Below are positions 33,594-43,784 of a stretch of 64,000 bases of DNA, in pieces. The position numbers were made by a program, and so were the translations under genes. Origin of the DNA: an uncultured Lachnospiraceae bacterium (GTDB taxonomy: Bacteria; Bacillota; Clostridia; Lachnospirales; Lachnospiraceae); the NCBI GenBank assembly GCA_947177165.1, contig CAMWTP010000012.1, positions 1 through 64,000 of the forward strand. The letters run 5' to 3'. Under the pieces are notes generated by a model. It did not search any database. It was not told where the DNA came from and saw only the letters and a list, made by a program, of their open reading frames with translations. How positions within the stretch are numbered: position 1 is the stretch's first letter; each line of letters opens with the position of its first letter.

Positions 33594-34057
33594 CCTCCGT
33601 ATTCTTCCTCTTGTTTTCTCAATATTCTGATGGAATTTGATATAATATCAAAAATATGCGCATTGGCCTCCCGGCTGCTCTCTGTACACTGAATCGTGAC
33701 AACAAGCTCCCTCTCCCTATAACTTCCCAGCAGAAATATATTGTAAAAGCAGTACCCTGTCACATGGGACAGATACTGTATCTCTCCATATGTCCTCCTA
33801 TTAATCGTACGTCTGGAAATTTTCTCGCACTGAAACTGTCTGATATTCTTGCAAAATCCCTTATAATATTCATTCAGCCTGTTGTTCAGATTTTCGTCTG
33901 TCAGATCTGCACCGCCTCTTGTGACATTGATCACTGTCTTTTTATCCTTTGACATCCAGCTGTTCTGTGACGGAACACAGGTATCTGCCGGTTCGATATC
34001 GGACGGGATTATGATTTCGACTTCATCATCATAAAGGCGGTATTCCCTGTAAAACAT
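33590..34057 (-). CDS. Hypothetical protein coupled to the FHA gene
   Basis: A 155-residue soluble protein with no recognised domain. It starts MFYREYRLYDDEVEIIIPSD at ATG 34057 with GAGG upstream. It is predicted mixed alpha/beta and ends with a basic helix. The 4-base overlap with the FHA gene indicates a two-gene unit, so the products may act together. No transmembrane segment is apparent. Confidence 0.72.
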   Translation of the reverse strand: MFYREYRLYDDEVEIIIPSDIEPADTCVPSQNSWMSKDKKTVINVTRGGADLTDENLNNRLNEYYKGFCKNIRQFQCEKISRRTINRRTYGEIQYLSHVTGYCFYNIFLLGSYRERELVVTIQCTESSREANAHIFDIISNSIRILRKQEEEYGG

Positions 34058-34081
34058 TTTGTGATACCTCTATACATAGAT

Positions 34082-34111
34082 AAACGCTGTCACAAACTGG
34101 TGACAGCGTTT
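34082..34111. terminator. Hairpin downstream of guaB
   Basis: Perfect 12-bp arms AAACGCTGTCAC and GTGACAGCGTTT, 6-base loop. The T-run is short in the leftward sense, so terminator strength is uncertain. Confidence 0.7.
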
Positions 34112-34127
34112 ATTATATTTTGCGTGA

Positions 34128-35609
<1,482 letters not shown>

Positions 35610-35640
35610 TTACGTTGCTGCTTTTGAAAATATTTTCCCA

Positions 35641-35669
35641 ATTATACTAAAGCCGGCACTGCTTGTCAA
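35641..35669 (-). promoter_or_regulatory. guaB promoter (consensus)
   Basis: On the minus strand TTGACA (35664-35669), 17-base spacer, TATAAT (35641-35646), 58 bases before the ATG. Confidence 0.9.
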
Positions 35670-35673
35670 GCAT

Positions 35674-36174
35674 TTAATCTGTAAAAACTTTTCTGGGCGC
35701 AATTCCCTTGATCGTCTTTGCAAAATCCTCTGTGAGATTCATCAGAATCTTCTGGTTTCCCTCATAAAATACCCAGTACAGCTTCTGGTCTGGCAGATCA
35801 TGTCCTGCGCTCAAATCCGTCACCTTCGTCTGGCGGTTTCTGTAGGAATCGAGCTGATAGGACTTCTCAGGAGCCATAATCTCGATCTTTTCCACACTGA
35901 TGGTCATGACCTTCTTTCTCCTCGTCTTTGCCATAATCTTGTCCACCGAAATCTCTTTATCCAGATACAGATACTCATACTCAATGTCTGTCCACTGAAA
36001 TATAAAGTAATCAAGTACACCAAGCACAATCACAATAATGAAAAATATCATATTTCCAGTCAGAAAAGTCAATAATCCGATAAAAACTGTAGGAATAACA
36101 CTGACGACCCTGGTAAGTGTCTCCTTTGCTCCCCTGTCCTTTTTCACCAATAGTTCCTTGTAGCTTTCGTTCAT
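35674..36174 (-). CDS. Small membrane protein, DUF6106-like
   Basis: A 166-residue protein with two close transmembrane helices (about 24-58: SVIPTVFIGLLTFLTGNMIF then FIIVIVLGVLDYFIF) and a cytosolic C-terminal domain with PH-like beta strands (EYLYLDKEISVDKIM). It resembles the DUF6106 family of Lachnospiraceae, as far as I recall. Function unknown. ATG 36174 follows GGAAGGG. It lies just upstream of the guaB promoter. Confidence 0.75.
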   Translation of the reverse strand: MNESYKELLVKKDRGAKETLTRVVSVIPTVFIGLLTFLTGNMIFFIIVIVLGVLDYFIFQWTDIEYEYLYLDKEISVDKIMAKTRRKKVMTISVEKIEIMAPEKSYQLDSYRNRQTKVTDLSAGHDLPDQKLYWVFYEGNQKILMNLTEDFAKTIKGIAPRKVFTD

Positions 36175-36404
36175 AATGCAATCCCTTCCTTAATTTTTTT
36201 GATACCCTCATTCGATATCTCAATGATATCTTATATAATAGAACAATTCAATGCAATATGCAAGGTTTAGAAAAAATTAATAGTATGTTGATTGACAGAG
36301 AACGGTATTTCCATATATGATATTTTGTAATTGTTCAACTATATTATTGTAATATAAAACGAGTGATTTCGGTCATCGTTATTCTGGCGAATGGAGGAAT
36401 TATC

Positions 36405-37112
36405 ATGGAAGAAGTATACAATAAGAATCGTGACAAAAACAATTCAATGCGCGATGAGATACGGGAACAGAATGCCAAACTAAAAGATGCCCCCTTAAAG
36501 GACAAGGTTGCATACTTTAAAGAATACTATCTGAAAACAACAATCGTCGTCGTGATTGCTGCCATCCTTGTGGTCTATCTCGCATACTCCATACTGACTG
36601 CGCCTTCCGACACCGCCTTTGCAGCGTTCTTCTACAATGACACGGGAGACTCCTCCAGCACGGAGCTGATCGACGGTTTTGTCGAGTATATGAACATTGA
36701 CACAACAGAGCACGAGGCCTACATCGATGCGACAATGAATTATGCGCCCGACGCTTCTGATTACAATGCCTACATGGGACTGGAGAAAGCGATGGCTGTT
36801 CTCTCAACTGGCGAACTCGATGTCATCGTGGGGGATGATGATACACTTGACTACTTCGCAAGAAGCGAGTGTCTTCATGACATCACAACCATCCTCCCTG
36901 ATGATCTGCTCACACAGTTTGAGGACAGACTCTACTATGCCGAATCCGGCGAAAATGCGGAATTGATCCCTGTCGGTGTCTATGTGGATGACTCGCCAAA
37001 GCTGAATCAGTATTATTACTATGTCGACAGGGAACCCATCCTTGGTTTTGTCATTAATTCCAACAGTATTGACAATGCTGTCGCATTTTTGAGATATCTT
37101 TATATGGAATAA
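36405..37112 (+). CDS. Membrane-anchored hypothetical protein
   Basis: A 235-residue protein with a charged cytosolic N-terminus, one transmembrane helix (about 40-62, TTIVVVIAAILVVYLAYSIL) and an outside domain rich in Asp and Tyr. The outside part has the look of a solute-binding fold (ELDVIVGDDDTLDYFA and RSECLHDITTILPDDLL). ATG 36405 follows GGAGGAA. A weak promoter, TTGTTC-16-TATAAA, lies at 36331-36358. Function unknown. Confidence 0.78.
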   Translation: MEEVYNKNRDKNNSMRDEIREQNAKLKDAPLKDKVAYFKEYYLKTTIVVVIAAILVVYLAYSILTAPSDTAFAAFFYNDTGDSSSTELIDGFVEYMNIDTTEHEAYIDATMNYAPDASDYNAYMGLEKAMAVLSTGELDVIVGDDDTLDYFARSECLHDITTILPDDLLTQFEDRLYYAESGENAELIPVGVYVDDSPKLNQYYYYVDREPILGFVINSNSIDNAVAFLRYLYME

Positions 37113-37139
37113 AAATGTGCGCCCTGAGCGCACATTTTT
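37111..37139. terminator. Bidirectional terminator
   Basis: AAAAATGTGCGC, CCTGA loop, GCGCACATTTTT. It separates the converging 36405 gene and PfkB-like gene. Confidence 0.9.
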
Positions 37140-38050
37140 TACATCCAGATCAATTTCTTCCACTGCTCAATCTGAGCCTCTGTCATAAATCCGTTGGAGG
37201 TTCCCACAAATCCAATCTTGTAGGAAGCGAACAGCAAGGCATTCTTAATTGCCTCCTTCGCATCCCTCGTCTTGGCATAATAATGCAAAAACGAGGAGAA
37301 CAATGCATTTCCTGCACCGATCGTGTTGACAATCTCTGTCGTCTTGACCGGTTTATACTCAATCATGCTGTTATCCTCCTTTGTATAGAGAATGACACCT
37401 TTCTCACCAATACCCATGATAATAATCTCGGGATCATACTTCTCCTTACACTCCCTGATGCAATCATAGTGATCATTCTCAAGGTCATCATCGCTGATGT
37501 ACAGGATATCCGCCGCGGCCAGAAAATCTTCCTTGTTTGCAATCTTCTCAGCCCTCATACTGCGCACATTGACAGCAATGGGCTTCTGGTACTTTTTCGC
37601 AAGCCCTATAAGAGGCCGGCAGAAATTGCAGTTGGACATGAGCACCATGTCTTTGTCCTGTATCTGTCTCTCAAGCAGCTCAAACTCATAATCCACATGC
37701 CTGATATCCTTGACATCCTCAAAGGTCTGCTTCTTCCCCTTACAGTAGAGAATCACTGAAGTAGGCATACCATCGAGCATCGGCAGTACATAATCTGTGC
37801 TAAGATCCACGTCATTCGTCTTGAGATAGGCATCGATCTGGCTCCTCGACATATTCCTCGCCACCATACTCATAAAGTCCACTTCATCGCCGAGCCATTT
37901 CAGCGCCATCGCCTCATTAAATCCCGTACCGCCTATCTCGGTATCAACCAGATCTGGTGTGCTCTCAAACTGTTTATATGGAATCGGCAATTCCTCGACT
38001 TTCACAATCGTCTCCATCTGAACAAAACCTGCAACCATAAATTTACTCAT
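37139..38050 (-). CDS. PfkB-family carbohydrate kinase-like protein with altered catalytic motif
   Basis: A 303-residue ribokinase-fold protein. The N-terminal Gly motif (VDTEIGGTGFNEAMALKWLG) and the C-terminal nucleotide region are recognisable. The signature DTxGAGD, whose last Asp is the catalytic base, reads NTIGAGNALFSSF, so both Asp residues are Asn. It may be inactive, a sugar sensor, or a kinase with another base. ATG 38050 follows GGGAGG. It is a single-gene unit with no sugar genes nearby, so the substrate is unknown. Confidence 0.85.
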   Translation of the reverse strand: MSKFMVAGFVQMETIVKVEELPIPYKQFESTPDLVDTEIGGTGFNEAMALKWLGDEVDFMSMVARNMSRSQIDAYLKTNDVDLSTDYVLPMLDGMPTSVILYCKGKKQTFEDVKDIRHVDYEFELLERQIQDKDMVLMSNCNFCRPLIGLAKKYQKPIAVNVRSMRAEKIANKEDFLAAADILYISDDDLENDHYDCIRECKEKYDPEIIIMGIGEKGVILYTKEDNSMIEYKPVKTTEIVNTIGAGNALFSSFLHYYAKTRDAKEAIKNALLFASYKIGFVGTSNGFMTEAQIEQWKKLIWM

Positions 38051-38335
38051 ACAATCCCTCCCTTTCCTCAGCAAAGCAATAATCCAGCCGCAGAACTGTT
38101 CCAGGATATCCGTGCGGGAAACATATGTAGCATCGGAGCAGTTCCTTATCTATTCACAAATTACTTTTTATGCTTTGTATTCATATTAACACATTTTTTT
38201 ACAATTATATATCATTTTATAAAAATTTTTGAAAATAATTCGTGAAATATGTTAAAATGGCATTATACGTTTATCATGGAACAGGGCGGCACTTTCCTCG
38301 CACGCCCTGCCCTTAACAAAAGGAGAACACCCATT

Positions 38336-39097
38336 ATGAAAGAACAGCTTTACACAATTCCCTTAAATGACGCCTTCGCCGCAAACGACGAATGCCCTTT
38401 CTGCTTCATCGAACAAAAACTGGAACAGGATCTGCTTGACTTTACGCTCGGCTCCGGTTCCTCGTACATGGAGAGCGATATCCGTGACCTTACAGACAGA
38501 GAAGGCTTCTGCCGCTATCATTTTCTGAAAATGTACCAATATGGGAACACGCTCGGAAACGCATGGATTCTGAAAACCCATTTTCAAAAGATCAACAATG
38601 AATTTTCCAGCGAAGTCAAGAAATTCAAGCCCGCAAAGCTCTCCTTTGTGGACCGCCTGAAGCGCTCCAAAGAGATCAACAACACCATGACGGCATGGAC
38701 TTACGAAAAGCAGCGCTCCTGCTACATCTGCCGCCAGTACGAGGACACCTATGCGCGGTATCTGGACACTTTTTTCTATATGTACAAGAAAGACACAGAT
38801 TTTGTAAAAAAACTGGAAAACAGCAAGGGGTTCTGTCTCGTGCACTTTGGCGACCTGTGCCAGAGCGCTGTGGAGCAGCTGAACCAGAAGCAGTGTGACG
38901 CATTCTTTGCAACTGTCTTTCCTCTCATGGAGACAAATCTGAAGCGCATTGAGGAAGATGTCAGCTGGATGGTTGAAAAATTTGACTACAGAAATGCGGA
39001 CGCAGACTGGAAAAATTCAAAAGACGCCACTCAGCGCGGCATGCAGAAATTAAAGGGCGGCTATCCCGCCGCCCCGGTATACCAGCAAAAGAAATAG
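38336..39097 (+). CDS. DUF6062-like Cys-rich protein
   Basis: A 253-residue soluble protein with paired Cys motifs: CPFCF (about 20-24), GFCRYHF, CYICRQY (about 127) and GFCLVHFGDLC. The two Cys-x-x-Cys and two Cys-x-x-His sets suggest two internally repeated zinc or redox centres, one in each half. It resembles the DUF6062 family of Clostridia. Function unknown. ATG 38336 follows AGGAG; the longer frame to 38249 is rejected. Confidence 0.8.
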   Translation: MKEQLYTIPLNDAFAANDECPFCFIEQKLEQDLLDFTLGSGSSYMESDIRDLTDREGFCRYHFLKMYQYGNTLGNAWILKTHFQKINNEFSSEVKKFKPAKLSFVDRLKRSKEINNTMTAWTYEKQRSCYICRQYEDTYARYLDTFFYMYKKDTDFVKKLENSKGFCLVHFGDLCQSAVEQLNQKQCDAFFATVFPLMETNLKRIEEDVSWMVEKFDYRNADADWKNSKDATQRGMQKLKGGYPAAPVYQQKK

Positions 39098-39109
39098 TTT
39101 ACGCACATT

Positions 39110-39715
39110 TCAGGAGAGGCTCAGGGTCATATCCCTGACCAGATCGATATAGGCCCTGATCTCCCGGAATACTGCATCGGAATCCGCTGCCTCTATTGTC
39201 TTCTCCCGTATAATACTGCTGATACAGTAGTCAACCATCTTCTTGATACGCTCCCGCCTTGCCTTATCGGGAATGTTTTCAATCTCAGCAGACTTCTGGA
39301 GCGCACTGAGCCGGTCCTCGTAGATCTGCCTCGACTCCGCGGTCTTCCTGACTGGTTCCTGCTCTGACTCATGCGCAGCTTCCTCCAGAAAAATAGTGAG
39401 ATATGGATAACTTTTTCCGACCTTTGTCTTGGTCATGGCAATCTGCTTGATCAGCTCGAAATAGTCCTTCTCATTTTCATCCACAATGGTGGACAGCTCC
39501 AACAGCATATACTTGACACAGTAGTCGTACACAAATACGTAGATGCCTTCCTTGGAACCAAAATAGTGAAACCAGAGTCCTTTGCTGACACCGACTGCCT
39601 TTACCATGTCATCCGTACTGGCGTGCCTGTATCCATTTTTGGCGAACACCTCAATCGCACCGTTAATCATCCGGTCCTGCTTCTCTCTGGCAAGGTCAAA
39701 AAATTTTTCGTTCAT
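39110..39715 (-). CDS. TetR/AcrR family regulator
   Basis: A 201-residue regulator. The N-terminal HTH is AIEVFAKNGYRHASTDDMVK then AVGVSKGLWFHYFGSKEG. The ligand-binding C-terminal domain is helical. ATG 39715 follows GAGGAGG. It is divergent from the acidic protein gene at 39902, the most likely target besides itself. The inducer is unknown. Confidence 0.92.
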   Translation of the reverse strand: MNEKFFDLAREKQDRMINGAIEVFAKNGYRHASTDDMVKAVGVSKGLWFHYFGSKEGIYVFVYDYCVKYMLLELSTIVDENEKDYFELIKQIAMTKTKVGKSYPYLTIFLEEAAHESEQEPVRKTAESRQIYEDRLSALQKSAEIENIPDKARRERIKKMVDYCISSIIREKTIEAADSDAVFREIRAYIDLVRDMTLSLS

Positions 39716-39901
39716 TCGTACCTCCTCGTGTGAGCACTCCCCAATGGCACACACCTGTTATACTAATATTAACATAGTTTTAGATTCCCGACTACACATT
39801 TTCACCAAATTTTACATAATCTCTTTTCATTTCCATAAAATAGTATTAAAATAGATTTGTGTACAATGAAAAACAACTGCAACAGGAAAGGAGAACCACA
39901 A

Positions 39902-40444
39902 ATGGCTAAGAAATTTAGCAAGCTTGTCTTATTCAGTGCCCTCGCCGGTGCTGCAGCTGCAGGAACCTATTATTATCTTCGAAATAAAGAAAACATTCCC
40001 GAGGAAGACCTTGACGACTTCGACGACTTTGACGATTTTGACGAGGATCTCGATGATGAAGATTTCTCCTCAGACTCCGCAAATACCACTGGCAGTAAAC
40101 CCCGCCCCTATGTGCCGATCGATATAGACAATGCAAAAGAAATCATTGGCGAGAAGGTGATTGAGACACTCGACAAGACCAAGGAAAAGATTGAACAGTT
40201 TAATGTATCTGAGAAAATTGACAAGGCGAAGGAGATCATCGGTGAGATGACTGCCCCCACTGTTGAACCTGTCTACACACAGGTGGATATGTCTGCTGCG
40301 CCTGCTGCCAATGCCGGCACAACTGACAGCACAGACCAGGTCAACGGGAAAGAACCCGCGTCCGTATCTGCCACCTATGCAGATTCCACCGACACAGAGA
40401 GCACTACGGAAGAGTTTTTCGACGACTCAGAAACAGAGTCTTAA
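39902..40444 (+). CDS. Membrane-anchored acidic protein with DDF repeats
   Basis: A 180-residue protein. The N-terminus is basic then hydrophobic (KLVLFSALAGAAAAGTYYYL), a membrane anchor like YtxH-type proteins. Residues 33-55 are a nearly pure Asp/Phe/Glu run with DDF repeats. Amphipathic helices follow (KEIIGEKVIETLDKTKEKI and again KAKEIIGEM), then a Ser/Thr/Asp tail. A cell-surface or membrane stress role is guessed only. GGAAAGGAG precedes the ATG, and the TetR gene is divergent. Confidence 0.8.
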   Translation: MAKKFSKLVLFSALAGAAAAGTYYYLRNKENIPEEDLDDFDDFDDFDEDLDDEDFSSDSANTTGSKPRPYVPIDIDNAKEIIGEKVIETLDKTKEKIEQFNVSEKIDKAKEIIGEMTAPTVEPVYTQVDMSAAPAANAGTTDSTDQVNGKEPASVSATYADSTDTESTTEEFFDDSETES

Positions 40445-40632
40445 CATGCTCATTATTGCATGAAAACAACAGGAGGAGACTTGCGAGCGTTAATCTCACC
40501 AGGCTCCTCTTTTCCTTTTCTGTTATACAATCTGTATTATACATTTTAAGCGTGAAAGTTTTTTGTCTCAGTCTGTGACCAGACTTTGCCTGATACATCA
40601 TAGCGTAAGAACAATTTCTTATCTATAAAAAA

Positions 40633-41010
40633 TCATAATCCTGTATTCTCTGACAATATCTGTAACCATTTCTTTCTTTTTCCCAATGATATTTTTTCTG
40701 TCACCATTTTGCCGCTCTCCCTATTCTCATAAGTAATCACAAGCCCTATTGGAAAAAATCCCTGATTACATTTTCCTAATCCTTTAATACAATTGTATGG
40801 GATATGTATATATCCATCGGAAAATCCTTTTGAGAGAATTACCTGCTGATCCGTAAAGATTGCTACGCCTCCCTGCTGCCATGTTTCAATTTTTCCGATC
40901 AGCTTCTCTGTATAATTGATCGTACTAGATCCAAATAATTTTTCATCTGGTGACAACACGCCTCTGCTCACAAGGTTTTGTCTTTGCTTCTCCAATTTTT
41001 GATCACTCAT
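40633..41010 (-). CDS. Small PH-like hypothetical protein
   Basis: A 125-residue soluble protein starting MSDQKLEKQRQNLVSRGVLS at ATG 41010 with AGAGGAGG upstream. From about residue 40 it reads as a seven-strand beta domain (GGVAIFTDQQVILSKG, YIHIPYNCIKGLGK) with a closing helix, like bacterial PH or GRAM-type domains. Function unknown. Upstream to the HAD gene and downstream to 40445 nothing else coding is seen. Confidence 0.65.
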   Translation of the reverse strand: MSDQKLEKQRQNLVSRGVLSPDEKLFGSSTINYTEKLIGKIETWQQGGVAIFTDQQVILSKGFSDGYIHIPYNCIKGLGKCNQGFFPIGLVITYENRESGKMVTEKISLGKRKKWLQILSENTGL

Positions 41011-41191
41011 TTTCTTAAATCCTCCTCTGGTTTTATGTCTGTCTGATGCTATCATTGCCAGACATATCTGCAAAAACTCCGTCCAAACCGATACCTAAAC
41101 CGGCAGTAGCTATCCATGAAATATCGCACCATTTCTATCGCAGGCTTTTTGTCATATCTGACTTCCGGACTACTCAGAAAGAGTCCAATCT

Positions 41192-41845
41192 TTACCCAAA
41201 CAAAAACTTCGCTAACTCTTCTACCTCTGTAAAATAGACATCACTGTTCTTTCTCATAAATTCCTGGATTTCAGGAATGTCGTTCGCCCACCCCGCGCCG
41301 ACAAAAGGTACACCGTACGCTTTCGCCATGTCATAGCCAGGCTTTAGGTCGTCCACCATCACCATTTCCTCCGGCTTCAATCGGTACTTCCGAGAGATCG
41401 TCTCCAACGCATACGTGCTGGGCTTTCTCTGCTCTGGCGGGCACTCCCAGCCAAAGATCATGTCCGGCATCGGCAGATGATTTGCCTCATAATCGCGCCT
41501 GATATTAAAGTCATAGGAGTGCGATATCACACACACGATACCGCCCTCCTCCTTCTGACGCCCGATGATCTCCCGCATTCCGTCATAGACCTTTGCTGTA
41601 TGTCCCGACACATAGTTCTTCCAGCACGCAACCTCCACCTCAAGCTCCTCGTCTGTCATGCCAAGTTTCCCGACACAATATGGGATAAAACCCGGGTCAA
41701 AATTTTCCCGGAAATAATCGTCAAGCGAAATGGTCACTCCCGGTCTCAGCAGCTTCAGCGCCTCCAGAAATGCCGGGTAATGTATGGTGGCGGTGCTGTT
41801 GACCACTGTGTCGTCATGGTCCAGTATCAGACATCTATACCTCAT
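41192..41845 (-). CDS. HAD-superfamily hydrolase
   Basis: A 217-residue phosphatase of the haloacid dehalogenase superfamily. Motif I is LILDHDDTVVNST (nucleophile and acid/base Asp). Motif II is VCVISHS, motif III includes KPSTYALE, and motif IV is MVMVDDLKPGYDMA. The cap is helical, like phosphoglycolate phosphatases. Substrate unknown. It stands alone, 134 bases downstream of glnS. Confidence 0.9.
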   Translation of the reverse strand: MRYRCLILDHDDTVVNSTATIHYPAFLEALKLLRPGVTISLDDYFRENFDPGFIPYCVGKLGMTDEELEVEVACWKNYVSGHTAKVYDGMREIIGRQKEEGGIVCVISHSYDFNIRRDYEANHLPMPDMIFGWECPPEQRKPSTYALETISRKYRLKPEEMVMVDDLKPGYDMAKAYGVPFVGAGWANDIPEIQEFMRKNSDVYFTEVEELAKFLFG

Positions 41846-41979
41846 GTTATCCTCTTTCCCTCTTTATGCAATCCTTATGCAGTCGTTATACAGTCCCAAT
41901 CTGCAAACCGGTTATTCTGCAAATGCTATTCAAAAAAAACATATGCTATTTTATAAGATTCCTATAGTGTTCTTAATGA

Positions 41980-43683
41980 TTACTTTGGCAGCACAAAAGA
42001 ACTCTTCAAGGACACGATTCTGTTAAATACCAGTGCATCTGGCTTTGAATCCCTGCAATCCACATTGAAGAACCCCTGCCGCACGAACTGGAAGCTGTCA
42101 TATGGCTCTGCGTCCTTCAATGCCGGCTCCACATAGCATTCTTTCAGCACTGTCAGAGAATTGGGATTGAGATTCAGCGAACCGTCCTCGTTATAAACAC
42201 CTTTCTCCTCGTCGATCAGATTCTCGTATAGCCTTACTTCCGCCCTAACCGCATACGGCGCCGGAACCCAGTGAATCGTTCCCTTTACCTTTCTGCCTGT
42301 AAAGCCGCTGCCCTGCTTTGTCTCCGGATCGTATGTGCAGTGCACAACGGTCACTTTGCCGTTCTCATCCTTTTCAAAGCCCACGCACTTTACAAAATAT
42401 GCGCTCATGAGACGCACTTCGTTTCCCGGAAACAGCCTGAAATACTTCTTTGGCGGCTCTTCCATAAAGTCCTCCCTGTCGATATAGAGCTCCCTGCAGA
42501 ACGGAACCTGTCTGGAGCCGAGGGACTCATTTTCAAGATTGTTGGGCACTTCGAGATACTCCACTTCCCCCTCCGGGTAATTGTCAATCACAAGCTTCAC
42601 AGGGTCAAGCGCTGCCATCATTCTCGGCTTTTTGAGCTTTAAGTCCTCGCGGATACAGTACTCGAGCATCGCGTAATCCGTGGAGGAGTTTGCCTTGCTC
42701 ACACCGCAGAGCTCCACAAATCTCTGGATAGACTCCGGCGTAAATCCGCGTCTTCTGAGCGCTGCGATCGAGACGAGCCTCGGATCGTCCCATCCGTCAA
42801 CAATACCATCCTGGACAAGCTTCTTGATATAACGCTTGCCAGTCACAACGTTTGTCAGGTACATTTTTGCCTGCTCAATCTGTCTCGGACGGCTGGGATA
42901 CTCAATCTCCTGCACTACCCAGTCGTACAGCGGTCTGTGGTCCTCGAACTCCAGCGTACAGATCGAGTGCGTGATCCCCTCAATGGCATCCTCAATCGGG
43001 TGTGCGAAGTCATACATCGGATAGATACACCACTTGTCGCCAGTATTGTGATGCGTCATGTGCGCCACGCGGTAAATAACCGGATCGCGCATATTCAGAT
43101 TCGGCGAAGTCATATCAATGCGCGCGCGCAGCACCTTCTCGCCGTCTGCAAATTTGCCATTTTTCATATCCTCAAAGAGCTGTAAGTTCTCCTCCACAGA
43201 GCGGCTGCTGGAAGGATCTTCCTTTCCCGGCTCGGTGAAGGAACCCCTGTACTCTTTAAGCTGCTCTGCCGTCAGGTCAGACACATATGCCTTACCTTTT
43301 TTAATCAGTTTGACCGCGCACTCATACATCTGGTCAAAATAATCCGAGGCAAAAAAAAGCCTGTCCTCCCAGTCCGCGCCAAGCCACTTGACATCCGCCT
43401 TGATGGACTCCACGAACTCGATATCCTCCTTCGTCGGATTGGTGTCGTCAAAGCGCATGTTGAACTTTCCGCCATATTCCTTTGCAATCCCATAATTCAC
43501 AAGAATCGCCTTGGCATGTCCGATGTGAAGATAACCGTTCGGCTCCGGCGGGAATCGCGTGTGCACGGTGTCATACACTCCCTCCGCCAAATCCTTGTCA
43601 ATCAGCTGTTCGATAAAATTTCTCGAAACGACCTCTTTTCCCTCAGCGGCCGCTTCCGCCGTATTTTTTTCTGCGTCACTCAT
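41980..43683 (-). CDS. glnS: Glutaminyl-tRNA synthetase
   Basis: A 567-residue class I synthetase that charges tRNA-Gln directly. [17 protein letters not shown] holds the HIGH motif. [20 protein letters not shown] and [20 protein letters not shown] are GlnRS-specific. The KMSKS-like loop reads [12 protein letters not shown], where E. coli has MSKR. The beta-barrel anticodon domains fill about 350-560. Most Firmicutes lack GlnRS and use GatCAB, while some Lachnospiraceae carry it. ATG 43683 follows GAGGAG. Confidence 0.97.
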   Translation of the reverse strand: MSDAEKNTAEAAAEGKEVVSRNFIEQLIDKDLAEGVYDTVHTRFPPEPNGYLHIGHAKAILVNYGIAKEYGGKFNMRFDDTNPTKEDIEFVESIKADVKWLGADWEDRLFFASDYFDQMYECAVKLIKKGKAYVSDLTAEQLKEYRGSFTEPGKEDPSSSRSVEENLQLFEDMKNGKFADGEKVLRARIDMTSPNLNMRDPVIYRVAHMTHHNTGDKWCIYPMYDFAHPIEDAIEGITHSICTLEFEDHRPLYDWVVQEIEYPSRPRQIEQAKMYLTNVVTGKRYIKKLVQDGIVDGWDDPRLVSIAALRRRGFTPESIQRFVELCGVSKANSSTDYAMLEYCIREDLKLKKPRMMAALDPVKLVIDNYPEGEVEYLEVPNNLENESLGSRQVPFCRELYIDREDFMEEPPKKYFRLFPGNEVRLMSAYFVKCVGFEKDENGKVTVVHCTYDPETKQGSGFTGRKVKGTIHWVPAPYAVRAEVRLYENLIDEEKGVYNEDGSLNLNPNSLTVLKECYVEPALKDAEPYDSFQFVRQGFFNVDCRDSKPDALVFNRIVSLKSSFVLPK

Positions 43684-43784
43684 TTTCCTGTCTCCTCATA
43701 TAAAATATTTCAAGTATCTTTTATTGTAATATAAGTGCGGTCCTTTTGTAAAGTTATTCCGCAGCAAAAAAATGTATCCAAAAG

